This document shows positions 1-6,058 of a stretch of 6,901 nt of DNA, one piece after another; within the stretch, counting starts at the first letter, position 1; each line of letters opens with the position of its first letter. The DNA lies in contig JAGUYQ010000313.1 of the NCBI GenBank assembly GCA_020061285.1, positions 1 through 6,901 on the forward strand, in the 5' to 3' direction. The notes under the pieces are model-generated. The model ran no database searches. It saw only the letters and a list, made by a program, of their open reading frames with translations, and had not been told where the DNA came from. Source of the stretch: Betaproteobacteria bacterium. Lineage in GTDB: Bacteria > Pseudomonadota > Gammaproteobacteria > Burkholderiales > UBA9220. Made by a program: the position numbers and the translations under genes.

Positions 1-1
1 C

Positions 2-37
2 CTATGGCAAACGGTATTCGGCGGCGGGGAGGCCTGA
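2..37 (+). CDS. Possible 3' end of an upstream gene (partial)
   Basis: In frame 2 the window opens with eleven sense codons (LWQTVFGGGEA) followed by TGA at 35-37. The stop lies just before the promoter-like sequence of ilvE, as expected for the tail of a co-directional gene. The Leu-Trp-Gln pattern near a C-terminus is reminiscent of glnE (glutamine synthetase adenylyltransferase), which precedes ilvE in some proteobacteria, but eleven residues cannot establish this. Frame 1 is also open until a TGA at 46-48, so even the reading frame is uncertain. Confidence 0.25.
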   Translation, partial: LWQTVFGGGEA

Positions 38-63
38 CCCCGGCGTGAAATTTGCGTTACAAT
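34..63 (+). promoter_or_regulatory. Putative sigma70 promoter of ilvE
   Basis: CTGACC at 34-39 (four of six matches to TTGACA) is separated by 18 bases from TACAAT at 58-63 (five of six matches to TATAAT). Transcription would start near position 70, giving a leader of about 33 bases. The leader contains GGAG at 90-93, nine bases before the ilvE ATG. The -10 box is convincing and the -35 box only moderate. Confidence 0.5.
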
Positions 64-102
64 CGCCCTTTCGCTTAAAGCTATGTTTCGGAGCAACTGA
101 AG

Positions 103-1023
103 ATGTCAATGGCCGACCGTGACGGTTTCATCTGGTACGACGGAAAAATGGTGCCCTGGCGCGAAGCCACCACCCACGTCCTGACCCACACCCTCCACTA
201 CGGCATGGGGGTATTCGAGGGCGTGCGCGCCTACAAGACCGACAAGGGGACGGCGATCTTCCGCCTCGAAGAACATACCGACCGCCTCTTCAACTCGGCC
301 CACATCCTCGGCATGAAACTGCCCTTCGACAAGGCCACCCTCACCGAAGCGCAGAAGGAAGCCGTCCGCCTCAACAAGCTGGAGTCCGGCTACATCCGCC
401 CCATGGCCTTCTACGGCTCCGAGGCCATGGGCATCTCCGCCAAGAACCTGTCGGTGCACATGATCGTCGCCGCCTGGCCCTGGGGCGCCTACCTGGGCAA
501 GGAAGCCCTGGAGAACGGCATCCGGGTCAAGACCTCGTCCTTCACCCGCCACCATGTGAACATCCACATGAGCAAGGCCAAGGCCAACAGCAACTACATG
601 AACTCCATTCTGGCCCACCAAGAAGCGGCCCAGGACGGCTACGACGAGGCCCTGTTGCTGGACGTGGACGGCTTCGTGGCCGAAGGCTCGGGCGAAAACA
701 TCTTCCTGGTGAGGAAGGGCAAGCTGCTGACTCCCGACCTCACCTCCGCCCTGGACGGCATCACCCGCGACACCATCATCCACTTGGCCAAGGAACACGG
801 CATCGAGGTGATCGAGAAACACATCACCCGGGACGAGGTGTACACCGCCGACGAGGCCTTCTTCACCGGCACCGCCGCCGAGGTGACGCCGATCAGCGAA
901 CTGGACCGGCGCGTGGTCGGCAGCGGCCGCCGCGGCCCCATCACCGAGAAACTCCAGTCCATGTACTTCGACTGCGTCACTGGCCGGGACCCCAAGCATC
1001 AAGGCTGGCTGACCTACCTCTAA
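103..1023 (+). CDS. ilvE: Branched-chain amino acid aminotransferase (fold-type IV PLP enzyme)
   Basis: This enzyme transfers the amino group between glutamate and the 2-oxo acids of leucine, isoleucine and valine, the last step of their synthesis and the first of their breakdown, in the cytoplasm. The 306 residues are close to the 309 of E. coli IlvE and the gene looks complete. The N-terminal block runs from WYDGKMVPW (11-19) to the HYGMGVFEGVRAY segment (32-44). The PLP lysine is K160 in SKAKANSNY, aligned with the KAGGNY lysine of E. coli. The phosphate and cofactor motifs EGSGEN (194-199), GITRD (219-223) and TGTAAEVTP (255-263) are all present. The ATG at 103 has GGAG nine bases upstream; a second ATG six bases later is possible but less well spaced. 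It is the first gene of a likely operon with the zinc-finger gene 10 bases downstream. D-amino acid transaminase or aminodeoxychorismate lyase share the fold, but the overall match is to IlvE. Confidence 0.96.
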   Translation: MSMADRDGFIWYDGKMVPWREATTHVLTHTLHYGMGVFEGVRAYKTDKGTAIFRLEEHTDRLFNSAHILGMKLPFDKATLTEAQKEAVRLNKLESGYIRPMAFYGSEAMGISAKNLSVHMIVAAWPWGAYLGKEALENGIRVKTSSFTRHHVNIHMSKAKANSNYMNSILAHQEAAQDGYDEALLLDVDGFVAEGSGENIFLVRKGKLLTPDLTSALDGITRDTIIHLAKEHGIEVIEKHITRDEVYTADEAFFTGTAAEVTPISELDRRVVGSGRRGPITEKLQSMYFDCVTGRDPKHQGWLTYL

Positions 1024-1033
1024 GGGAGGAACG

Positions 1034-1237
1034 ATGGAAGCGCGAACGAGCAGCAAGGAACGGGTGATCGAGGTAACGGCGGCCGACCTGCCGCTGCACT
1101 GCCCCACCCCCGCCATGTCCCTGTGGAGCGCCCACCCGCGGGTGTTTTTGCCGATCGAAAAGACCGGCGAGGCGCTCTGCCCTTACTGCGGCACCCTCTA
1201 CAAACTTACCGGCGAGTTGCCCAAGGGGCACCATTAA
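1034..1237 (+). CDS. Small zinc-finger protein of the zf-CHCC (NDUFS6-like) family
   Basis: This is a 67-residue protein with potential zinc ligands C23, H34, C49 and C52, spaced C-x10-H-x14-C-x2-C with the local sequence CPYCGTLY. That is the pattern of the zf-CHCC family, whose best-known member is the C-terminal domain of the mitochondrial complex I accessory subunit NDUFS6. The bacterial members are mostly uncharacterised, so no reaction can be assigned. The hydrophobic segment SLWSAHPRVFLPI lies between the two ligand pairs, as usual in the family. A strong GGAGG at 1025-1029, four bases before the ATG, supports the start. The gap to ilvE is only 10 bases, so the two genes are probably cotranscribed. 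The short charged N-terminus and the ending in GHH suggest a compact soluble protein. Confidence 0.85.
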   Translation: MEARTSSKERVIEVTAADLPLHCPTPAMSLWSAHPRVFLPIEKTGEALCPYCGTLYKLTGELPKGHH

Positions 1238-1250
1238 CGGATTGGAACCC

Positions 1251-1325
1251 ATGGGAGGCGGAAGAAGCCGTGGTGCTACTTTTCTTCTTTCGCCCCTGGC
1301 GTGTTCCTTCGCGGTGCGGCACTAA
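1251..1325 (+). CDS. Possible 24-codon leader ORF overlapping the waaF start
   Basis: An ATG at 1251 opens a frame of 24 sense codons, beginning MGGGRSRGATFLL and ending FAVRH. Its TAA (1323-1325) overlaps the waaF ATG (1325-1327) as TAATG, a classic arrangement for translational coupling by termination and reinitiation. The waaF ATG itself has no good Shine-Dalgarno sequence, which makes coupling more attractive. Against it, the small frame has only a weak ribosome site (GGA at 1239-1241), and a frame this short can arise by chance. No function is recognised in the peptide. Confidence 0.3.
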   Translation: MGGGRSRGATFLLSPLACSFAVRH

Positions 1326-2344
1326 TGTTCAAAACTCTCGTCATTGCCCCCTCCTGGGTCGGCGACGCCGTCATGGTTCAGCCACTGCTCAAGCGCCTCA
1401 AGGAACGGCGTCCCGACGCGGAAATCAACCTCTTCGCCCCCGCCTGGGTGGCCCCCGTTTTCGAGCGCATGGCCGAAGTGAACCGGGTGGAAATCAATCC
1501 CCTCGCCCACGGCGAGTTCAACCTCAAGTTACGCTGGCGATTGGGCCAGGCGCTGCAAAAGGACGGCTATCGGCAAGCCATCGTCCTGCCCAATTCCTGG
1601 AAGTCCGCCCTGATGCCCTTTTTCGCCCGCATTCCGCTACGCACGGGGTTCGTCGGCGAATTCCGCTACGGCTTGCTCAACGATGCCCGCCCCCTCGACA
1701 AGAAGGCCCTGCCGCTGATGGTGGAACGCTTTGCCCAGTTGGCGGAAGCCCCCGACGCCCTTTTGCCCCGCCCCTTGCCATATCCCCGCCTAGCCGCATC
1801 GGAGGCGGACCGCGACAAGGCTCTCGGAAAATTCGGCCTAGCGCCCCGCAAGCCCGTCGCCGCCTTCTGTGTCGGCGCCGAGTACGGCCCCGCCAAGCGC
1901 TGGCCGGCCGGCCATTTCGCCGAATTGGCGCAACGCATGGCCGATCGCTATGAGGTGTGGCTGTTCGGTTCCGGCAAGGATGCCGCCATCGGCAGCACCA
2001 TCGAACAATGCTCCGGCGGCTTGGCCCGCAACCTGTGCGGCAAAACCGATCTGGCCGAGGCCATCGACCTGCTCTCCCTGGCTCAACTCGTGGTCAGCAA
2101 CGACTCCGGCTTGATGCACGCGGCTGCCGCCCTGGACAAGCCCCTGGTGGCTATTTTCGGCTCCTCCAGCGCCTCTTTCACCCCTCCGCTGTCGGACAAG
2201 GCCCGCATCGCCAGCCTCAAGCTGCCGTGCAGCCCCTGCTTCAAGCGGGAATGTCCTCACGGCCACCTGGATTGCCTGGTCAAGCTCGGCCCCCGCCAGG
2301 TCGAGGCCGAAATCGAGCAACTCATCAAGGATTTCCCTCTCTAG
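1325..2344 (+). CDS. waaF: ADP-heptose:LPS heptosyltransferase II (GT9 family)
   Basis: WaaF adds the second L-glycero-D-manno-heptose from ADP-heptose to the first heptose of the lipopolysaccharide inner core, at the cytoplasmic face of the inner membrane. The 339 residues compare with 348 in E. coli. The N-terminal half has the family opening MFKTLVIAPSWVGDAVM, whose aspartate D14 follows WVG. The C-terminal nucleotide-sugar domain has GAEYGPAKRWP (184-194), NDSGLMHAAAA (259-269) and PLVAIFGSSS (273-282). It is followed by the cysteine-bearing block CSPCFKRECPHGHLDCL (C302, C305, C310, C317) seen in WaaF proteins. An upstream in-frame GTG at 1301 would add MFLRGAAL, but the family N-terminus starts at the ATG at 1325, so that start is chosen. 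The start lacks a clear Shine-Dalgarno sequence and overlaps the stop of a small upstream frame. Heptosyltransferase I (WaaC) is the nearest alternative; the start motif and cysteine block favour WaaF. Confidence 0.93.
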   Translation: MFKTLVIAPSWVGDAVMVQPLLKRLKERRPDAEINLFAPAWVAPVFERMAEVNRVEINPLAHGEFNLKLRWRLGQALQKDGYRQAIVLPNSWKSALMPFFARIPLRTGFVGEFRYGLLNDARPLDKKALPLMVERFAQLAEAPDALLPRPLPYPRLAASEADRDKALGKFGLAPRKPVAAFCVGAEYGPAKRWPAGHFAELAQRMADRYEVWLFGSGKDAAIGSTIEQCSGGLARNLCGKTDLAEAIDLLSLAQLVVSNDSGLMHAAAALDKPLVAIFGSSSASFTPPLSDKARIASLKLPCSPCFKRECPHGHLDCLVKLGPRQVEAEIEQLIKDFPL

Positions 2345-2425
2345 CCGCCCTTCTGATTTCTGAGTAGACTGTCGGGCGAGCTTGGTAACAATCCAATAAC
2401 AAAATCTACGGGGGAAGCCAGCGCC

Positions 2426-2944
2426 ATGAAGATCAAGATTGCGCCCACCAATCAGGAAATCCCGCTCGACGACACCGACATCATCGTCAGCAAAACCGAC
2501 CTCACTGGCCGCATCACCTACGCCAACCGCGCGTTCATGCGCATCGCCAACTTCAGCGAACGGGAATTGCTCAACCAGCAGCACAACATCATCCGTCATC
2601 CCGACATGCCGCGAGGCGCCTTTCGCCTGCTGTGGGACACCCTCAAAAACGGCCACGAGTTTTTCGCCTACGTGAAAAACATGACGTCCGAAGGACACTA
2701 CTATTGGGTGTTCGCCAACATTACCCCCGATCTCAATGCAGAAGGCCAGGTAGTGGGCTATTTTTCCGTGCGCCGCAAACCCAAGGCATCGGCGATCCAA
2801 GCCATCATTCCCGTCTATCAGCAAATGCTCGACGTAGAGCGGAAAGCCGGGCCAGCCGATGCGCCGGCCACCTCGATCCGGTTTCTTCAGGACACCCTAA
2901 GCCGTCAGGGCATTAGCTACGATCGCTTCATTCTCGGTTTGTAA
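2426..2944 (+). CDS. Aer/CetB-like PAS protein, probable FAD-binding redox sensor
   Basis: This is a soluble 172-residue protein with one PAS domain (about 15-120) very close to the N-terminal PAS of the E. coli aerotaxis receptor Aer. TYAN (31-34), HNIIRHPDMPRGAF (53-66), VKN (83-85) and HYYWVFAN (91-98) follow the Aer pattern. N34, R57, H58, D60, F66 and N85, positions implicated in FAD binding or PAS function by Aer mutagenesis as I recall it, occupy the same numbers here. There is no transmembrane or signalling region. After the PAS come about 50 residues, predicted largely helical (YQQMLDVERKAG to GISYDRFILGL), that may dock on a partner. GGGGGAAG at 2410-2417 is the ribosome site. The chemoreceptor gene starts 27 bases after the stop, so the pair resembles the split energy-taxis receptor CetB/CetA of Campylobacter. 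FAD binding is inferred from sequence; a heme or empty PAS is less likely. Confidence 0.88.
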   Translation: MKIKIAPTNQEIPLDDTDIIVSKTDLTGRITYANRAFMRIANFSERELLNQQHNIIRHPDMPRGAFRLLWDTLKNGHEFFAYVKNMTSEGHYYWVFANITPDLNAEGQVVGYFSVRRKPKASAIQAIIPVYQQMLDVERKAGPADAPATSIRFLQDTLSRQGISYDRFILGL

Positions 2945-2971
2945 CCCGTCAAGACAAAGGGATTAGGCATC

Positions 2972-4456
2972 ATGACCTCCCATAACAACCATGGCATCAG
3001 CCACCACACCCCCTTTTTGAACCGGCAGTTTCTGATTGCCTGCATGACCTTCACCCTGCTGTCGGTGGTTTTCACCCTCTGGGATATCATGCGGCATGGC
3101 CTGGATTGGGTAATGCTGCTCCTGCCCCTGCTGTCGGCGGCCTTCGCCTTCTACGCTTGGCGCCATGCCCAGGCCCCCATTGCCACCTTGAACCAAATGA
3201 ACAGCGCACTCCAATCCTCGCGCCGTGGCCAACTGCATCACCGCATCACCCACACCGCCGGCCTGGGAGAAGTCGGCAAGGTCGCGTGGGAGCTCAACGA
3301 CTTTCTGGACCTGGTGGAATCCTATTTCAAGGAAGTAAACACCTGTTTCAAAATGGTCACGGATGGAGCGTACTATCGCAAAGCCCTCTCCCACGGGTTG
3401 CCGGGGCAGTTCGCCCACTCACTGGACAAAATCAACGTTGCCATCCAAGCCATGGAAGAAAACGCCCGCTATGTTTCCCGCAACCAGCTCGCGTCGCAAT
3501 TGCACAGCCTCAACACCGCCAACCTGCTGAACAATCTCAAGCTCAACCAGCGGGACCTGATGAGCGTCACCGACGAAATGATGCAGGTGGAGAACATCGC
3601 CCACTCCAATCTGGAAGCGGCAACCCATAGCCAGCGGACGGTGGACGACATCGGCCAATCCCTCAGCACCATCAACCAGCGGGTCCACGACGTGGCCGAA
3701 GCGGCCCAATCCCTGGGAGAGGAAAGCGCCGCCATCACCCAGGCGCTGCAAATCATTTCCGACATCGCCGACCAGACCAACCTGTTGGCCCTCAATGCCG
3801 CCATCGAAGCGGCCCGCGCGGGGGAAACCGGGCGCGGTTTCGCGGTGGTGGCGGACGAGGTGCGTAAACTGGCCGAGCGCACCAAAAGCGCCACGGAGGA
3901 AATCGCCACCATCACCGCCAACTTCCGCCGTCGCGTGGATTCCATGATGGCAGAGACCGCCACCGCCAGCGAACTGAGCGCCACCATCAGCGGCCAGGTC
4001 ACCGATTTCCGCAGCCGCTTCTCCGAATTCGCCACCTCGGCGGAAAACACCATCGAACGGGTCTCCCGCACCAAGGACCGTTCCTTTGGTTCCCTGGTGA
4101 AAATGGACCACATCGTTTACATGCAGAACGCCTACATGGCGGTGGAGAAAGGTGGCGACTCCGAGGAGGCCAAGGCGGTGCAAAGCACCCACCTCACCTG
4201 CCGTCTCGGCAAGTGGTACCACGAAGGAAACGGCAAGGAGTTGTTCGGCAACACCCAAGCCTACCGGCATCTTGATCCCCCCCACGCCAAGGTCCACAGC
4301 AACGTGCAGCAGGCCGTTGCCCTATCCGGCGAGAACTGGGAGCAAGACAAGGCGTTGCGGGAACGGCTGGTCAGCACGCTGGAGGCAGCCGAAGAAGCCA
4401 GCAGCCAAGTGGTCGAGTTGATCAACCAGATGGTGGCGGAAAAGCACCCCTCCTGA
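2972..4456 (+). CDS. Methyl-accepting chemotaxis protein with CZB zinc-binding domain (CetA-like)
   Basis: This 494-residue chemoreceptor would pass signals to CheA/CheW and so set flagellar rotation. Two hydrophobic segments (about 19-39 and 46-63) form a membrane hairpin with only some six residues outside, so there is no periplasmic ligand domain. HAMP-like sequence follows (about 65-165, possibly two units), then a long coiled-coil signalling domain. The conserved tip (260-303) contains [19 protein letters not shown] and [18 protein letters not shown]. The C-terminus (about 376-490) is a CZB domain with CRLGKWY (410-416) and PPHAKVH; the expected zinc ligands H380, C410, H438 and H442 are all present. 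The protein ends in KHPS, with no CheR-binding pentapeptide. AAGGGA at 2957-2962 supports the ATG. Its neighbour, 27 bases upstream, is an FAD-type PAS protein, so the likely input is cytoplasmic redox state passed to HAMP, with zinc or HOCl sensing by CZB. The receptor call is secure; the stimulus is inferred. Confidence 0.93.
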   Translation: MTSHNNHGISHHTPFLNRQFLIACMTFTLLSVVFTLWDIMRHGLDWVMLLLPLLSAAFAFYAWRHAQAPIATLNQMNSALQSSRRGQLHHRITHTAGLGEVGKVAWELNDFLDLVESYFKEVNTCFKMVTDGAYYRKALSHGLPGQFAHSLDKINVAIQAMEENARYVSRNQLASQLHSLNTANLLNNLKLNQRDLMSVTDEMMQVENIAHSNLEAATHSQRTVDDIGQSLSTINQRVHDVAEAAQSLGEESAAITQALQIISDIADQTNLLALNAAIEAARAGETGRGFAVVADEVRKLAERTKSATEEIATITANFRRRVDSMMAETATASELSATISGQVTDFRSRFSEFATSAENTIERVSRTKDRSFGSLVKMDHIVYMQNAYMAVEKGGDSEEAKAVQSTHLTCRLGKWYHEGNGKELFGNTQAYRHLDPPHAKVHSNVQQAVALSGENWEQDKALRERLVSTLEAAEEASSQVVELINQMVAEKHPS

Positions 4457-4483
4457 CTCTATTGGGCCAGAACGGAACTTCGC

Positions 4484-5854
4484 TTAGAGCGTCTTGGAGA
4501 ACATCGGCCGGTCTTCGGATTTTCTTCTCAGGTAGGCGTCGAAGGGCATGGCGATATTGCGCAGGAAGATGCGGCCGAGGGCGGTAACGCAGACCCGGTC
4601 CGCGGACAAGCTCACCAGCCCGTCCCCTTCCATGTCCCGCAATTCCGCCAAGGCGTCGGCGAAGTAGGTGTCGAAGTCGATGTTCCATTGGCGGCCGAAG
4701 GCCGTCTTGTCCAACTCCAAATCGCACATGATGCGGGTGATGGCATCCCGGCGCAGCTTGTCCTCCGCCGCCACCCGCAGCCCCCGCTCCACCGGCAGGC
4801 GCCCCTCGGACACCAGCGCCTGGTAGCGCTTCAGGTCCTTGTGGTTCTGCACGAACACCTCCTCGGTCTGGCTGATGCTGGAGGCCCCGAAGGCATAAAG
4901 GTCGCAATCCTTATGGGTGGTGTAGCCCTGGAAGTTGCGGTAGAGGGTCTTGTTCTTCTGCGCCACCACGATCTCGTCGTCGGGCTTGGCGTAGTGGTCC
5001 ATGCCGATATACACGTAGCCCGCCGCGGTGAGCTTCTCCATGATCAGCATTTGCAGGGCCAGTCGGGTGGAAAGATCGGGCAGCGCCTCTTCCTTGATCA
5101 GCACCTGGTGCTTTTTCATCCACGGCACGTGGGCATAGTTGAACACCGCCAGGCGGTCGGGATCGATGGCGATGATTTTGTCCAGGGTGGAGCGGAACCC
5201 TTCCACCGTCTGGTGGGGAAGCCCCACCATGAGATCGACGTTGACGCTGTCGAAGCCGGCTTCCCGCATCCAGCCATACACCTCGCGGATCAGGGGTTCG
5301 GGCTGGATGCGGTTGACCGCTTTCTGCACCGTGTCGTCCAAATCCTGCACCCCCAGGCTGACCCGGTTGATGCCGGACTCCCGCAGGGCCATGACGTGTT
5401 CCCGGGTCAACTCACGGGGGTCGATCTCGCAGCTTTTCTCCGCATCGTCGCTGATCGGAAAACGGGAGGCGATATGGCCGAACAGGCGGCGAATGTCGTC
5501 GGGATGCAAATAAGTGGGCGTACCACCGCCCCAGTGGAGCTGCCTCGCCAAGCGATCAGGGTTGGCGAGGGCGGCGACGGCGTCGATTTCCTTGAACAGA
5601 TAATCCAGGTACTCGGTGGCGCGATTATAGTTGCGGGTCGCCACCATGTTGCAGCCGCAGTACCAGCACAGGGTATCGCAGAAGGGAATGTGCACGTACA
5701 GGGACAAATCCCGCCCGCTGCTCTGGGTGGCATGCAATTCCTCCAACCATTCCTGTTCGCCGAAGGATTCGGAGAAATAAGGCGCGGTGGGATAGGACGT
5801 GTAGCGTGGACCGGGCTTGCTGTATTTTTGCAGGAGCGCAAGGGAAAGCTGCAT
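4484..5854 (-). CDS. hemN: Oxygen-independent coproporphyrinogen III dehydrogenase (radical SAM)
   Basis: HemN decarboxylates two propionate side chains of coproporphyrinogen III to give protoporphyrinogen IX without oxygen, a cytoplasmic step of anaerobic heme synthesis. The 456 residues match the 457 of E. coli HemN. Diagnostic features are KYSKPGPRYTSYPTAP (10-25), Y53, the cluster motif CDTLCWYCGC (59-68, with C59, C63 and C66 as the iron-sulfur ligands and C68 the extra family cysteine) and WGGGTPTYL (108-116). GVQDLDDTVQKAVNRIQP and the C-terminal RNIAMPFDAYL also fit HemN proper. C68 and the C-terminal domain argue against the HemN-like heme chaperone HemW. The ATG is kept because the family N-terminus begins there, although no Shine-Dalgarno sequence precedes it. 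The gene converges on the chemoreceptor with 27 bases between the stops and no clear terminator, and diverges from the PilZ gene. No FNR box (TTGAT-N4-ATCAA) was found upstream. Confidence 0.96.
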   Translation of the reverse strand: MQLSLALLQKYSKPGPRYTSYPTAPYFSESFGEQEWLEELHATQSSGRDLSLYVHIPFCDTLCWYCGCNMVATRNYNRATEYLDYLFKEIDAVAALANPDRLARQLHWGGGTPTYLHPDDIRRLFGHIASRFPISDDAEKSCEIDPRELTREHVMALRESGINRVSLGVQDLDDTVQKAVNRIQPEPLIREVYGWMREAGFDSVNVDLMVGLPHQTVEGFRSTLDKIIAIDPDRLAVFNYAHVPWMKKHQVLIKEEALPDLSTRLALQMLIMEKLTAAGYVYIGMDHYAKPDDEIVVAQKNKTLYRNFQGYTTHKDCDLYAFGASSISQTEEVFVQNHKDLKRYQALVSEGRLPVERGLRVAAEDKLRRDAITRIMCDLELDKTAFGRQWNIDFDTYFADALAELRDMEGDGLVSLSADRVCVTALGRIFLRNIAMPFDAYLRRKSEDRPMFSKTL

Positions 5855-5883
5855 GGCTGGGCGACTTGAGACTTTAAAGGGCC

Positions 5884-5889
5884 ATTATA
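5884..5889 (-). promoter_or_regulatory. Putative -10 box of hemN
   Basis: On the - strand these bases read TATAAT, a perfect -10 hexamer. Transcription would start near 5877, leaving a leader of about 23 bases before the hemN ATG. At the right distance upstream (5907-5912) the - strand reads CTGCGC, which does not resemble TTGACA. The promoter may therefore be weak or need an activator, but no activator site could be named. A single hexamer can occur by chance. Confidence 0.4.
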
Positions 5890-5991
5890 ACCCCTATCGG
5901 CAGCCCGCGCAGACCCCCTATTCCGCCTGACCGGCAAACGTTCATCGCTCACGGCCAGCCTCATGCAATAAGCATATTTTCCTTTTATTAC

Positions 5992-6006
5992 TTGACGTTA
6001 CGTCAA
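5992..6006. promoter_or_regulatory. Perfect 7-1-7 inverted repeat, candidate operator
   Basis: TTGACGT (5992-5998), a single T (5999) and ACGTCAA (6000-6006) form a perfect palindrome. It overlaps the -35 box and the spacer of the promoter predicted for the downstream PilZ gene, so a bound protein could block or remodel that promoter. The odd 15-base length rules out a standard FNR/CRP site (TTGAT-N4-ATCAA, 14 bases). The ACGT core resembles operators of MerR-type regulators such as LiuR, as far as I remember them, but the regulator is not in the window. Confidence 0.5.
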
Positions 6007-6019
6007 CAAGCATTAGAAT
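5992..6019 (+). promoter_or_regulatory. Putative sigma70 promoter of the PilZ gene
   Basis: TTGACG at 5992-5997 (five of six matches) and TAGAAT at 6014-6019 (five of six) are 16 bases apart. They are preceded by an AT-rich tract at 5967-5990 that could act as an UP element. The start would be near 6026, giving a leader of about 33 bases. The promoter carries the palindrome at 5992-6006 over its -35 region. No sigma28 (flagellar) or well-spaced sigma54 promoter was found here. Confidence 0.6.
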
Positions 6020-6058
6020 TTCATAATCTTCGTGGCTTGGCAGATCGCAGACCGTTAT

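Noticed and set aside
106..1116. 336-codon open frame on the - strand opposite ilvE
   Set aside because: It is a shadow frame from third-position GC bias; its product is Val/Gly/His-rich with no domain pattern, while ilvE on the + strand is unmistakable.
2365..2392. Sigma70 promoter for the PAS-chemoreceptor pair (TAGACT-16-AACAAT)
   Set aside because: Both hexamers match only four of six positions, which is common by chance; no sigma28 motif was seen either, so the promoter is left unassigned.
1838..2824. 328-codon - strand frame spanning waaF, the gap and the PAS gene
   Set aside because: It crosses two well-supported + strand genes and their intergenic region, and shows no recognisable domain.
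3419..4297. 292-codon - strand frame opposite the chemoreceptor
   Set aside because: It is an antisense shadow of the heptad-repeat coding sequence, Gly/Val/His-rich and without a ribosome site worth noting.
4457..4491. Terminator between the convergent chemoreceptor and hemN genes
   Set aside because: Only a 4-base stem (CGCT/AGCG) with no following T run is present, too weak to call.
4688..5869. 393-codon open frame on the + strand opposite hemN
   Set aside because: The translation is low-information (many His, Gly and Val) and mirrors the hemN codons; hemN carries complete radical SAM motifs.
5963..5980. Hairpin ATGC-AATAA-GCAT followed by ATTTT
   Set aside because: A four-base AT-containing stem is too weak for a terminator; the stretch fits better as an AT-rich upstream promoter element.
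5992..6006. FNR/CRP-type site
   Set aside because: The half sites are TTGAC and GTCAA with five bases between, giving 15 bases rather than the 14 of TTGAT-N4-ATCAA.
6033..6048. Sigma54-like TGGC...GC pattern before the PilZ gene
   Set aside because: GG at 6034-6035 and GC at 6047-6048 are 11 bases apart instead of the required 10, and the flanking bases fit poorly.
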